Source: Apostichopus japonicus (Eukaryota; Echinodermata; Holothuroidea; Aspidochirotida; Stichopodidae). Taken from it: a stretch of DNA of 64,000 bases. Below, one piece after another: positions 1 through 11,482 of the stretch. How positions within the stretch are numbered: position 1 is the stretch's first letter; every line of letters starts with the position of its first letter. The stretch lies in NCBI RefSeq assembly GCF_037975245.1, contig NC_092572.1, forward strand, positions 9,508,001-9,572,000, read 5' to 3'. A program made the translations under genes and the position numbers. Below the pieces are notes generated by a model that had not been told where the DNA came from, made no database searches, and worked only from the letters and a program-made list of their open reading frames with translations.

Positions 1-1083
1 TCTCATCTTCTGCAATATCTTTATAACAGGAAGAATTTCAGAGCCCTATGTAGACTAGTTTGAAAATACTATCCTCTTTTCCATATTTCTATACCCTGGT
101 GATTTCTCATTTATTCACCATATGTTTCTTTTCTTATATTTGTCATGCTTTGTTCTTTAATTTATCAGTTTGAAAAATTTTGTGATTTTGTTGTTGTTAT
201 TGTGGCAATTAGATCAATGAAGATCATTAATTTTGAAAGTTACATAATATTGAAGATAGGACATTTACGATATATTGCATGAAAATTTAGCACAAACGTG
301 CATAATCAAGAACTCTAAGATTGATAAAAAAAAACATTTGCAAATCGCTCACGAATGCAGCTTCACTGGCACGAGCAGATAACAAACACCGATTGGTACA
401 TTATACACAGAGGTTTTACTTTCATAACCATGCAGAGAGAAGGGGTGTGTGGGGAGGGGAGGGGATTGTAATGAAGGAGAAAAGCTTTCCCTTCTATCCT
501 CAAACTATGACAAAGTTTAAATCCCTGGTTCCTGGTCATTTGGTTAAAGATCTACTTGAGTTTGTACACAAAATGTAGTATAGCTCCTAGCCTCCTACCC
601 TACCCTCTCATCTCCATTCCATCATAGCTCCCCTTCCCACCAGCCCCAGACCTCCCACCCCTGAATATACCACCCTTTCCAATCCCTATTAAATGTCAGA
701 TGTGTTCTCCCGTAGGCCAACACCCACACGGTTCCATCTACCAAGCCCAAACGTCTAGCTTATACATTTTCTCATTATCAATACAATTGATTGCTTACAT
801 TGACCTATTTAATCAACTAAACATCTCACTATGAAAATGTCCCCTGAATTATAAATACTCCAGTTTCTCACTCATTTTTTCTTCTTCCTATTCCCCCCCC
901 CCCCCCTAGATCTACTTGAATGTATACAATGTTTTGTTGTCGTCTAGAAGGAGAAACTTGTAATTAGTTTCTAAGTTAATTAGTTTTTAGTTTTTTACAT
1001 ACCTATGAGGATCAATATGATGCCCGGCTACTTATCATGATGGTAGAGATCTTAATAAACAACACCAAAAGTATTGCTGATCA
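1..1083. other. No gene seen
   Basis: AT-rich sequence with a C run at 893-906. The 85-codon frame at 321-578 resembles nothing I know and is probably chance. Confidence 0.6.
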
Positions 1084-1442
1084 CGACTTAAAACTCGGGT
1101 GTTTCACACATTCGGTCTAATTTAGATCCATGACCACAGATGATCGAATTAAGCTGGCACATTTGAAACTAGTTCATACACCTAAATGTTCACATTTATG
1201 GGCAACCTAAACTCTGGTTGATCTTACACTTGGAGTAATTATATCCATGATCAAAATCGTTTGAATTTAGCTGGCCAGCTTGAAACTAGTTCAAACAGCT
1301 TGATGTTTTACAGTTATGGCAACTTAAACTCTGCTATTTCATAATTTTGCCCTAATTTAGATCCATGATCACAGATGATCGAATTAAACTGGCACATTTG
1401 AAACTAATTCAAACAGCTTAATGTTCAGTTGAGAGGAAACCT
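1084..1442. repeat. Tandem repeat, about 117 bp x 3
   Basis: Three diverged units share TTAGATCCATGA, CAGATGATCGAATTAA, CTGGCACATTTGAAACTA and CAAACAGCTTAATGTT. The units start near 1084, 1208 and 1324. Confidence 0.75.
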
Positions 1443-2204
1443 TAAATAGATTCTTGGTTTGAAACATGTTTTGTAAATATAACTAACTACACATTAAAAG
1501 AAGAGAAAACATCTAGATGTTAACACTTTTGGCAATAAAACATTCACAAAATTTGCAGCCACATTGTTTATCTTTAATAGCTGCCAAGGTAAAAGAAACG
1601 AGAAGAACAGAATACATTAAACAAGCAAACTAGATCCATTCATGCAAGTCTATTGACGAAGAAGGTAAGCATGCATGTTTTACAAACAATTAAGGTAAAA
1701 ATATATACAAAATGATTTTATAACTATAGACACAAACTATTTCAAAATATATATATGAACTTTATGGAATATTAAATCTCTTTCTTTCATGATCTCATAT
1801 AATATATGTCTATGTGCCGTGGAGGTTTTATTGAACTAGTTTGTCAGTTCATATGGACACATATATGTATCCACTATTTTTTCTCTTTCTCTGATCACAA
1901 TACAGTTACATATACAGTGCTATATGCAGATTATTAAACATGTTTGTACTTGAAATGATCTACTGATTGGGAAGTCGGGGGGGGGGGGGTGGTGGTTACG
2001 AAGATCACATATGAGTCTTGTTTAGCAGATCTCCCAACGGCATGCAATAACAAATATGGGAGGAATACTGGTTGAGGGAGGAAAGAGGGGGGGGGGGGTT
2101 GGATGAAATGAGGGTTAAAGATGGTGGCAAAAGATCATTCAGATTATGTACAGAGGAGGTTGTTACATAGAGGTTACTATAGTGTGGTGTATTTGGACTC
2201 CCAT

Positions 2205-2500
2205 TTCCTAACTTCTCTTGTGGTCAAGTGGTTCTAAGGCTTGCAGGTTCGAGTCCTGGACAGATCATTACCATGTGTCCTTGTGCAAGGCCCTTTATCT
2301 CCATTGCCACTCTTCACCCAGGTGTATAAATGGGGACCTGTGAGTTAAACTGTCAGTGTGGGCGCTATTTAGCTGCTGCCATGTTAAGTTTGACAGGTCA
2401 TCATTGACCAGAGTAATATTGCTATGCGCCTTGAGCAACGTTTTCGGTGGATATGTCTGCCATGATATTTTATAAATCCTCAATATTATTATTATTATAA
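2205..2500 (+). mobile_element. tRNA-derived SINE with LINE-like (ATT)n tail
   Basis: The head carries both RNA polymerase III promoter boxes of a tRNA: A box TGGTCAAGTGG at 2221-2231 and B box GGTTCGAGTCC at 2246-2256. The body contains the blocks GTCCTTGTGCAAGG, TTTATCTCCATTGCC and CACCCAGGTGTATAAATGG, which I recognise from SINEs of sea urchins and other deuterostomes. The 3' part ends TTTATAAATCC plus (ATT)n, suggesting mobilisation by a LINE with the same kind of tail as those near 27 and 52 kb. It does not fold as a complete tRNA. The 5' edge is approximate. Confidence 0.75.
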
Positions 2501-2638
2501 AGCAAAATGTTTCAGTTGTCAGAGAGAACCTTGATTGAATGACTGATCAATTACTGTAAATTAATTAGTCATTGTTCAAATCTCTCAGCTGTGACTGGCT
2601 GCATTTGTTAAACCTGTACTTTTAGCTGTGAAACTACC

Positions 2639-2820
2639 GAACACTGCCCACTGCCAGAACTGAACATGTAGCATTTTGTCCGACTGAAGCCAATGTGACC
2701 ATTACAAATTCTTGTTCAGTTGTAGTCTTAAACATGTGCACTCTGCCCGATTGAGCACGGTTTTCCAAGTGATGACGGTCGGTCGGGTAAAGTCCAGTCC
2801 AGAACAGTTGGGCAGTGTGC
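2639..2820. repeat. Possible small inverted-repeat element
   Basis: GAACACTGCCCACTG at the left (from 2639) and CAGTTGGGCAGTGTGC at the right (ending near 2821) are imperfect inverted repeats about 180 bp apart. A G-run follows directly. No target duplication was seen, so this may be a decayed MITE or chance pairing. Confidence 0.35.
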
Positions 2821-2884
2821 GGCGGGGGGGGGGGCCTCGAGCCGTCATGAAGAATTTACGATATGGTACCAGAGGATTCAGCAC

Positions 2885-5274
2885 CTACTGAATATTCAAT
2901 GCTTTAATGATCATCTCCCACTAAAACATGATGAACATTAACTTTTTACTGACATTCAGTACATGGACTCACACACACGAAGTGCAGTGTCAATATGAGA
3001 GATATATTTGACCTAGTTACCATGAAAATGTACACTGACAGCTTGCCAAAATTAAAAATAGCCAATCTTTCCAACTACATTACAAATACTCTCTATAGTT
3101 TTGTAGACGATACCGAAGTACAGCTTTTTTTCAAGAAATCAGTTCTTCTCGGTCAAATCTATCAACAGCAACAATTTGGTCTTGCCCTTTTCCATTTGTT
3201 GTCTTCACCAGGTCACTATACTGGAGTGGTTTCAGTTTGCAAACTGATTTATATGACCGAGCACAAACTAACTCCTCTGATGGGTTCAGCTAGAAGTTTT
3301 GACTCCCAAGACTATTAAGCCCTCTTTTTTTCCCCTTTTGATTTTTTTTTCTTCATTCATTTGCCTTTTGCTATACATACAGTAAAGAGTCCAAAAAGAT
3401 CCAATTTCTGATTAAACTGACAGGAAAGTGGTTGCCCTTGTTTTGAATAATCAGCAGAGGGCTAGATGGAAGAAGAGGCAGTAGAGATGAAAACAAAGGC
3501 TCCTGGAGTATTGATTGGCTTTGTTTGTGGGAGCAAGATCTGAAAACCAAATAACGATCCAAATAGAAATTCCAATGTCTATTACTTGTGAGCTGTTATA
3601 TTATAGAAATGTAGAACTGAATGAGGCACTATTAGGTTTTGAGCTACATATTATTAAATTATAACAGAATATAGTTTCAAGGGATGAATGGGGGGGGGGG
3701 GTACGAAGGATAAAATGGGGTAGAGGAAGGAGAGATTTGAATTGTCCTTGCCATAATTTAGAGATGCAGTGAAGTAGAAAATTGTTACTGTTATTATTAC
3801 TGATCCCACGATCAAAGAACTTTTTAATCCTGTTAATCCTTTTCATGGTTGGTCGATGGGTCGGGAGGGCGAGGGGGCGGGGTGAGGGGGGTGTGGGGAA
3901 GACTGGAAGTGGTATATAGATTAGTCAACAATCAACTGTTTATAAAGAGTGTTACTCTTGTTGAACTGACTGACTGTTTTGGTGACGTTTTTCTTTCTTC
4001 AAAATGGGAAGGGGTAAGGTGGGGGGGGGGAGGTTAGGGGCTAGGGATGTAAGAAGTATGAGAACAGGGAGGATTAATGAAAACAAGAGAGCAAATGAAG
4101 AATATTCTAGACAAAATTAACACTGTAAATGTCTTTGTTCATGATTTGTAAACCTGTACAACTGTATACTTACAACGTTTTAACATAATGTCAGTATCAG
4201 AATTGCTTGGAAAGAGTGCCCCCCCTTCCCCCTTCCCCTTCCCCCACCTATTCCCTCACTCTCTCTCTCTCTCTTCTTTCTCAAACCCACAATCAGGTAA
4301 ATCACTGGCATCTTTTATTGCATTTCCGGCCTTTCAACACCCCATCGGAAAGCTATAAAATCCCTCTCTGTCAAGCCGTTTCTTAGGCCGCCCCAACAAA
4401 ATAAGACGTATTGTACAGAAGTCGGTAAATTCTGATTCGAACCTACCCATATATTACAAACCAAACACTTCATCCCACTCCTAATGCAATATATCAGTAA
4501 ATGCCCAGGCTCTTAAATTAGCTATCTTGCTGATATTTTTTGGGACTGGTGCATGCAATAAGGTCATGTGACAAGTTTTTGCCCCGCTTCTTTTTTTTTT
4601 CCTTAAATAAAATTTTAACAAATTAAAATTCTGCAGTTTATAAAGCCTACCAAATTCAAGAGGAGTACTGATTTCTTTTGCATATAATTTCTCTTTGATT
4701 GGCCTATTGAAAACCATAAAAATAGAAAAATAAACACACACATAAAAAAAAAAGCTTTTGTGAACTGGGACAGAAAAATCCAATCCAAATAAAAAAATAA
4801 GTCTACATGGTGTTCGGAGCCTCTTTCATGTCTAGAATGGGAAGCTAATGTACACAATTTATTTTATCTCCCGAGACTTTTCTGAGGCGGCATTTCTTGT
4901 TCAGACTCTCACTCTCTAGATGGATTCGCCCCCCCCCCCCCTTATTTCTTTATGAATTTGTAAATTTGATGTGTCATACTAGAGGAATGAAAAGATTGTG
5001 TATTTCATCCTGTTGGATGGAGGAAGTGGGCGAGAAGGGTTACGAAATTGGTAACAATTAGGATTTATTATTTTTTACGAGCTACTCTATTTATATGCTA
5101 GTAACATCCGTAAACGCACATCGGCGGACTGAGAACTGCAAACGAGGTACGGGTAGATTGAGAAGTTCACATTTCAGAGGATTGCATAAGGAGGAGCAAA
5201 AAGGAGTGCAAAAAAGATATTTTGTTGGAAAGGGAGTTTAGCTAGGTGAGGGAAGGTGGGGGGAGGGGGAGAAG
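2885..5274. other. No gene seen
   Basis: Non-coding sequence with several G/C runs (3690, 4020, 4930) and a (CT)n tract near 4257. The frame at 2995-3318 (107 codons, plus) has no recognisable motif, though its composition is less biased than the background. Confidence 0.5.
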
Positions 5275-6050
5275 TAAAGATCATACTTGTAAATAAACCT
5301 AAAGACTACGATAATACTAGTAATAACCCAGATGTAAGTGGGTCTAGGGTTAGTTTCCACTGTTCAAAGATGATAGACACATCTTACATATTGGGAGATG
5401 CTGTTGTGAATCAGGTTATTATTTCCTGAGCTAAGATCATACTAGTAATAACCCACATGTAAGTGGGTCTAGAGCTAGTATCCACTCAATATAGACACAT
5501 TTCATAGTGGGGAATACTCTTGTGAATCAGGTCATTATTTCCTGAGCTACGATAAAACTAGTAATAACCCAAATGTAAGTGGGTCTAAGGTTAGTTTCCA
5601 CTGTTCAAAGATGATAGACACATTACATAGTGGGAGATGCTGTTGTGAATCAGGTCATTATTTCATTAGCTAAGATCATACTATTAATAACCCACATGTC
5701 AGTGGGTCCAGAGCTAGTATCCACTCAATATATACACACATTTCATAGTGGGGGATACTCTTGTGAATCAGGTCATTATTTTCTGAGCTAAGTTCATACA
5801 GTTAGTAATAACCCAGATGTTAGCTGGTCTAGAATTAGTATCCACTCAAGATAGACACTACATAGTGGTTTCAGTGAGCCCGGCTGATTCTCTCAAGAAT
5901 CGGGTCATTACCTTTTGAGCAAAAATCATACTTGTAAATAACACTTTACGATGTAAGTGGGTCTAAAGTTAGTATCCACTAATGATAGACACTATGTAGT
6001 GGAGGGTTCTCCCAAGAATCAAGTTATTATACTTCCTGAGCAAAGATAAT
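5275..6050. repeat. Tandem repeat, about 120 bp x 6
   Basis: AGTAATAACCCAGATGTAAG followed by TGGGTCTAG and ending with GTGAATCAGGTCATTATTTC recurs, with unit marks near 5319, 5443, 5559, 5682, 5803 and 5933. Divergence increases towards 6 kb. It lies just downstream of the candidate tail exon of the Ig gene. Confidence 0.85.
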
Positions 6051-6195
6051 TTATCCTGCATGAGAGTCAGGTGTAACGTACTGTACCCTTGAGAGGAAGA
6101 TGTCAAAAAGTTACAAATATTTGCAAAATTAAATGTGTGCAAGTAGTTATTGTTAAATAGATTCATATATTGTGGGGAATGACGTTAAGTGAATA

Positions 6196-6262
6196 TTATG
6201 GAAGTCGGGCTGTCAGGGTGCTATACCTTTCACTGCCCATGTCAATCGTCGTGTACGTACAG
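6196..6262 (-). CDS. Candidate terminal exon with tyrosine-containing tail
   Basis: After a possible acceptor (CGTTTTAG) the minus strand reads CTYTTIDMGSERYSTLTARLP and then TAA. The string contains YTTI and YSTL, which resemble tyrosine-based signalling or sorting motifs of receptor tails, and it lies in a stretch richer in G+C and CpG than its surroundings. It sits about 0.8 kb downstream of the transmembrane exon, where a tail exon would be expected. The problem is phase: this reading needs entry in phase 2, whereas both upstream candidates end in phase 1. An unseen exon would be needed, or the correct frame differs (the phase 1 reading stops after 17 codons). Treat it as a lead. Confidence 0.25.
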
Positions 6263-6808
6263 CTAAAACGAACTCGACTCTACAATATTGCACCGTACAA
6301 TTCTAGTCTATTAATTCTTCAGCAATTACAGTTCTTTTGACGATGAAACAGCTGTTATTGAACCGGAGGATCTGGTACTGAAGTGACCAACGTTTTTTTT
6401 TAACCGCAAGCAATTCCCACGGCCTGGCTGATCTCGCACTATTACTTGTACACAGTGGTTTAACTGAGAACACTGTGCCTGTGTTTTATGGACGTCTCAG
6501 GTCTTCCGATAAGAAATTTTGAAGTTATTTATATACAGACTTCGGCTAACTTTGTGAAAAGTAAATATACATTTTTGCTTCAAATTGTATTTTGGTACTA
6601 ACCAGTCAGTGATGGTATCAACAGAAAAGATGTTTACATTACATCACGACCTTGTCTTAGTTTGTACATTTTACAGTCCAACTATTGAATTCCTAATCAA
6701 ACTTTGCCAAGGTTCAATCGATCAACACAAAGATCAAGTGAAGAACGTAACGATTTTGTTTCATGAGACCTAAAATTCTAATGGGTGTCCCATTTTAGCA
6801 GCTCTCAC

Positions 6809-6886
6809 TTTTGTTTAGGTCCAGAGAGCATCCATGGACCCTTCCACACTGATATTGGCTGATCACGAAGCTATGACCTCGCTTTG
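6809..6886 (-). CDS. Candidate exon downstream of the transmembrane exon (cytoplasmic tail)
   Basis: About 140 bp downstream of the transmembrane exon on the same strand, a strong pyrimidine tract (runs of C and T) ends in GGTACAG, a plausible acceptor. An open segment of 78 nt follows, ending at AAAA|GTGAGA, a plausible donor. Entered in phase 1, as the transmembrane exon requires, it reads without a stop for 26 codons (KRGHSFVISQYQCGRVHG is part of it) and leaves in phase 1. If not spliced, the frame stops a few codons later. The peptide resembles no tail motif I recognise, and its composition does not stand out from the background. It is a splice-site-based guess. Confidence 0.25.
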
Positions 6887-7025
6887 CTGTACCGACCCAA
6901 AAAATTTAAAAAAAAAAAAAGGGGGGGGGAAAAAATGAATAAAAACAACATGAAGGTTAGCCTAATTGTTGAAAAGTGATAAACATAGAAAACAAGGTGG
7001 TAACAAAAAGGAAAATAATTCTTAC

Positions 7026-7226
7026 ATTCTTTGTTCTTTTTGTAGAGGACGGCTACTGCTATGACGAGTATGAAGACCACACCGATGGATACGGCCACCA
7101 CGACCACTAGAATGATGACCAGATCAAGACCTTTACTCTTCCCCTTTCCAGAATTAGGTTTTCCAAGAAGGGCCTTCTCATTGGTAGGTTTACCTGATGG
7201 ATCCACCTCTGGTTTGACGTCTGGAG
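7026..7226 (-). CDS. Internal exon encoding a membrane-proximal stalk and transmembrane helix
   Basis: The exon encodes 67 residues. About 34 polar residues rich in K, P, G and S (starting APDVKPEVDPSG) are followed by a hydrophobic helix of about 27 residues rich in V, I and L, then the basic stop-transfer segment KKNKE. This is the layout of a single-pass type I membrane protein with its C-terminus inside. The acceptor is CATATAG and the donor is GAAT|GTAAGA. The 201-nt length gives phase 1 at both ends, the same as the Ig exon near 26.5 kb on the same strand. The shared VKPEV start and phase suggest that both belong to one gene, with the Ig exon upstream. No Ig-like exon was recognised between them, so the domain may sit just outside the membrane. 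Joining the two exons is an inference; RNA evidence would settle it. Confidence 0.7.
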
Positions 7227-8454
7227 CTATATGAGAGATGACAATATCAGAAAGAATGTTCAAAATAACAGGTTTTTAAATAAAAAATAAATAAATAAAA
7301 AAAAGTTCGTTCAGAATGTAAGGCTTACCATGATGGAACTAAAAATTTAGCTGAAATTTGGACCAATTTCTTTCAAATGAAAACTCAAAGTAAGGTATAT
7401 TCACATTATTTTTACTACACTTTGACAACTGACACACCACATGCAACAAGAAAAGGGAACTGGCCGGGAGGGGGGGGGGGGAATTATAAATAATGCACAG
7501 AATATTACACTGGTCAACATTCTCAAGTAGTATTTTCTAAAGCACACTAGAAATTTCCCTTCCAGGGCACACTGTAGCCAAGGAAAAAAAAAAAAAAAAA
7601 AAAATTATGTTTTTTTGCAGAGTTCATATTATATTATAATATAGTACATGATTTAGTCATCTCAGTAACGTAACACTGTCTCTCTGCTTCTCCTCCCTAA
7701 ATATCAAGTTTGTGCATCCTCTCGTCTTTTCTTTTCTATAACTTTGTCGCTATTTCGTCATTTTCCCTTCCAGATATTTTCCGACATAATATTTTGCCTT
7801 CGATGATTCATACAGCTTTGGAAAGGTATGTTTTCCCCAATGTTGACATCGGCGTCAATATTTCGAGAGTAATTTATTCATTTAATTGATCATCTTCGGA
7901 TTTCCCCCCTTCACACATAATGCGGTGACTTTTTCCGACGACAGATCTCATAAACGTCGTCGTCGAGTGTCTTTGGGCCCTTTTGGCTTTCTTTCCCCAC
8001 TTTACTTCTTGGGAGTGCATGTTCATTCACCATTGCTTGAAATAATATTCCCATAGCAACGTTTACAAAAAGACGAAAAAAAAACACCATTGCATGGCAA
8101 CTGACTAAATCATCACAGTTGCTTGATTTCTTAAGTAAATTTTAATCTACTGTAGCGGCTCAAGTTTGTCCGAAAATTACGCACATGTTTAACTGTGTGT
8201 ACTTATTAAATATGATTTTGCTCTGATCTGTAGGCTCAGAGTGGAAACAAACTTTCCCATTTTGTAATTTTTCTTTTTATTGACAGAGACAAATTGTTTT
8301 ATGTCAAATGGTCATTCAAGTATTAAAATTTCTTGCTTAATTAAAAAAAAAGGGCAGAAATAGCAAGTTCTCCCCAAGAAATCAAATGGTGCATGCTTCT
8401 GTTATTGACTAAATTTCATGGACAAAATAAGCTCATTTATACATATATATGCAA

Positions 8455-9265
8455 TTAGGAATGATTGGGGAAGACAAGTGTACTTGGAGTGAAGCTGACA
8501 GAAGTAAGCAGACTTGAATGCAAATGAGTAATATGTCTGCAATTTGTGAAATATAGTATAGAGTAGAATATTGTTTACAATTAGACATAATAGTACATGT
8601 TGAATGGTGGAATGAACTTATGGACTAGGCAGATACTAGCTAGGAGTGAAGCTGACAGATGCAGGCAGACTTGAATGCAAATGAGTAATGTGTCTGCAAA
8701 TTGTGGAATATAGTGTAGACAAGAATATTGTTTCCAATATACATAACAGTACAAGTGGAATGGTTGAAGGAACTTATGTGATAGGCAGGTACTAGGAGTG
8801 AAGCTGACAGATGTAGGCAGACTTGAATGCAAAGGAGTAATGTGTCTGCAATTTGTGGAATATAGTATACACTAGAATATTGTTTCCGATTAGAAACAAC
8901 TGTATATCTAGAATGGTGGAAGGAACTCATGGACTAGGCAAGTACCAGGAATGACAGCTTTGAAGTAGCTGGCATTAGGCAGTCTTATATTCAAGCTAGT
9001 ATCTGTGTCTGCAATGTTTGTTGTATAGTAGATACATATATAGTCAGTAATAGTTTCCAAAAGACATAGTATGTGGGACGATGAAGGCTACGGTAATTGA
9101 GAAGGCATGCCAGCAGGTGCTAGGAGTGGGTGCTTAAGAGAATTAAGAACTATTGCTGACTGACTTAAAAGTACATATATTTAAGCACTTTGTCTGTTAA
9201 GTTTTGTGAAAATTACTATATATCAGCAGAAATGGTTGAACCATTTCTAAAAGACACAGTAGAAT
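8455..9265. repeat. Tandem repeat, about 155 bp x 5, decaying to the right
   Basis: GGAGTGAAGCTGACAGATG, GGCAGACTTGAATGCAAA, AATATTGTTTCC and TGGACTAGGCA recur, with units starting near 8486, 8643, 8794, 8947 and 9121. The last two units are strongly diverged. The frames at 8581-8930 on the minus strand are repeat artefacts. Confidence 0.85.
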
Positions 9266-11248
9266 GTTTATATTATTACTATTATATCTATATATCCATA
9301 TGCAGTGGCATATTGTGCAGAAAATAAGTCTACCAATTGATAAAATTGATTCTTACATTTTATGAAATGCATTCATCTCTCCATAACTCTTTTCTAAGCT
9401 GATCAAGTGTGAAATTGACATGGGACAGCTGATAGAAGAAGATTATGCGAGATTAAATACAAACTCTGCTCCACAGACAGCTTGCCTGATTCATCCAAAG
9501 AGTTTATTGCCCAATTACGTGTATAGGGAAATCATTAAGTATTGTTAAGATATAAATCCCCCCCCCCCCCCCCGATCTGTCAATAGGTATCATTGAACAT
9601 TATCTAACTCAGGTAAATTAAGTGTGGGTTATCATTTTTTACAAGGGCAAGAGAGAAACATTGCTTGGACCCAACAAAGGGCCACAGCTATTAAACCAAA
9701 ATCTCACTTCCTAAGCTGAGCAATGTTCAGCGCAGGCGCCGGCAGATGGAAACCTACTGAGGGCCTGATTTGGCCCATGGGCCGCCATGCAATCGATGAA
9801 ACAAAAATGCCTTCCACTTTCATCTCCAGAAAGAGTTGAACCAACTAATATGATGCAGTTTTATGATGAATAATCCGCGAGTAACATGTCTGGACACTTT
9901 CTCTGACGATTTATTTCAGGTATATCGATTAGAATATATACGAAGACCCTCCGTCTACTACCGATTGAATAATGCGAGTGTTTACTGAATTCCCTTGAGC
10001 CAAATAATCAACACTTAATTTGTACCTAAATCAAATTTTCTGCTGACAATATTCTCAGTGAAATTACTTTCGCTGCGAATTATAACCGACTGATGCCTGG
10101 ATATGCTATGGGTCTGCGCTGCTTAGATCTTGTCCTACACTTTTTGAAGGCTAAAATTCCACTGTGCAAACGATTTTCTTTTAAGATTTTACTCCTTTTA
10201 AATAGATCATTAAAGCTGACACAAACACTTAATTTATTACTTAAATGCATATTTATTGGGGGGGGGGGGTGACAATTAATGATCCCAGCAATATGCTAAG
10301 ATATTCCTGAGGAAGACTTATTTTTAGACTACTGGAAGAGGTGCATTTATGCTAATCATAACGGTGAAATTTGCATGCAATTCCTACATTGGTTTTTGCA
10401 AGATTTTGATAGTTGCAATCACGTTTTGAACTTGGGTCGGATAGGGTTACGACTTTGTTTAAGCGGATGTGAAGTTGACGTCATGCCACAATAACTGTAA
10501 CGCAACTGTTGTTTTACAAAGCAACCCAACTTTGAAGAAAAACTAAGACAAACCTATTTTAACAGAGAGAAATAAAACAGATTTGTCAGTGTGCATCTAT
10601 GACATCACACCTGCTTGCTTCAAGTTCACTTTTGGTACAAAACATGTCAACTTCAAAATGTTTATTGTTATCTCATAAACCATAAATAGTCCTGAAATTG
10701 AATGCAAATTACACCACTGAGGACGGTTTGAATATGTTCCAAGCTTTCATCGGCCAAAAATAAAGTTAAAACAATTGTTAAATTTTCCTTAAAGTTATCC
10801 TAACTATTGTCAGTGTCACATCCACAGTTTTTTTGGTCTCGGTAGTGAATTTAAACAATTTTCCACAAGAATTGATTGATGCTGCCAAAGCATCCATTAT
10901 GCACTGTATTTCACTCTCTGTTTGCATACCCGACCTGCCACTCATTACAATATCTGATCTATTAATGAGCTGTAATTTAGACACAAATCTAATCTAAATT
11001 TGGAACCTCCAGAAACAAAAGTCCCCTATACACTACTATGTTTTCATTGAGCATTTATATATTGTGGGAGGAGAGGAGAGGGTAGGGGAGGGCCTTGGGG
11101 AGGAAGGTTCTACATTAGGATACAATGTCCCTAGAGGTTCTCCTGGACATATGGGACACTCAGGGGGAGATGCTACATTAGCATGCAGGTACTAACCATG
11201 TCTCACTAGAACATAAGAATATAATCCACATGTGTGTTGAGGTGGGTT

Positions 11249-11482
11249 GTATGTATTTTAGATCCTCCTGCAAGCAGGGACTCACGAAGAAGCCATCATT
11301 GGCTTATCAGAGCTGCAAGCTGACCGAAGTCAGTCTCATAGATTCATATTTAACTCCAATGAATTATGAATTGCCAATTGTCAATAACTCTGTAACTGGA
11401 CGACATACATTAATCTTGGAGTGACTCGAACTCGGGACCTTATGATTGAAAGGAACTGGCGTTAACCACTGAGCTAACACTC
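11249..11482 (-). mobile_element. tRNA-derived SINE, same family as the 63.3 kb copy
   Basis: This is a near full-length reverse-oriented copy. On the plus strand it runs from the tail (ATGTATTTTAGATCCTCC), through the conserved core (GCAAGCTGACCGAAGTCAG), to the B box (GACTCGAACTCGGGACC) and A box (CCACTGAGCTAAC). It lies in the inferred intron of the Ig gene, in the same orientation as that gene. The frame at 11230-11424 is contained in it and is not a gene. Confidence 0.75.

Noticed and set aside
2221-2290. Possible tRNA gene
   Set aside because: The A and B boxes lie only about 14 nt apart and no cloverleaf forms; it is the head of a SINE.
5275-6050. CRISPR-like array
   Set aside because: Units are about 120 bp and similar along their whole length, so there are no unique spacers; the genome is also eukaryotic.
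8581-8930. Minus-strand frames of 83 and 96 codons with repeated peptides
   Set aside because: They fall within the 155-bp tandem array, with no start context or motif.
9720-9800. GGCCTGATTTGGCCCATGGGCC block resembling part of a hAT element
   Set aside because: Only a short palindromic GC-rich stretch, without ends or duplication.
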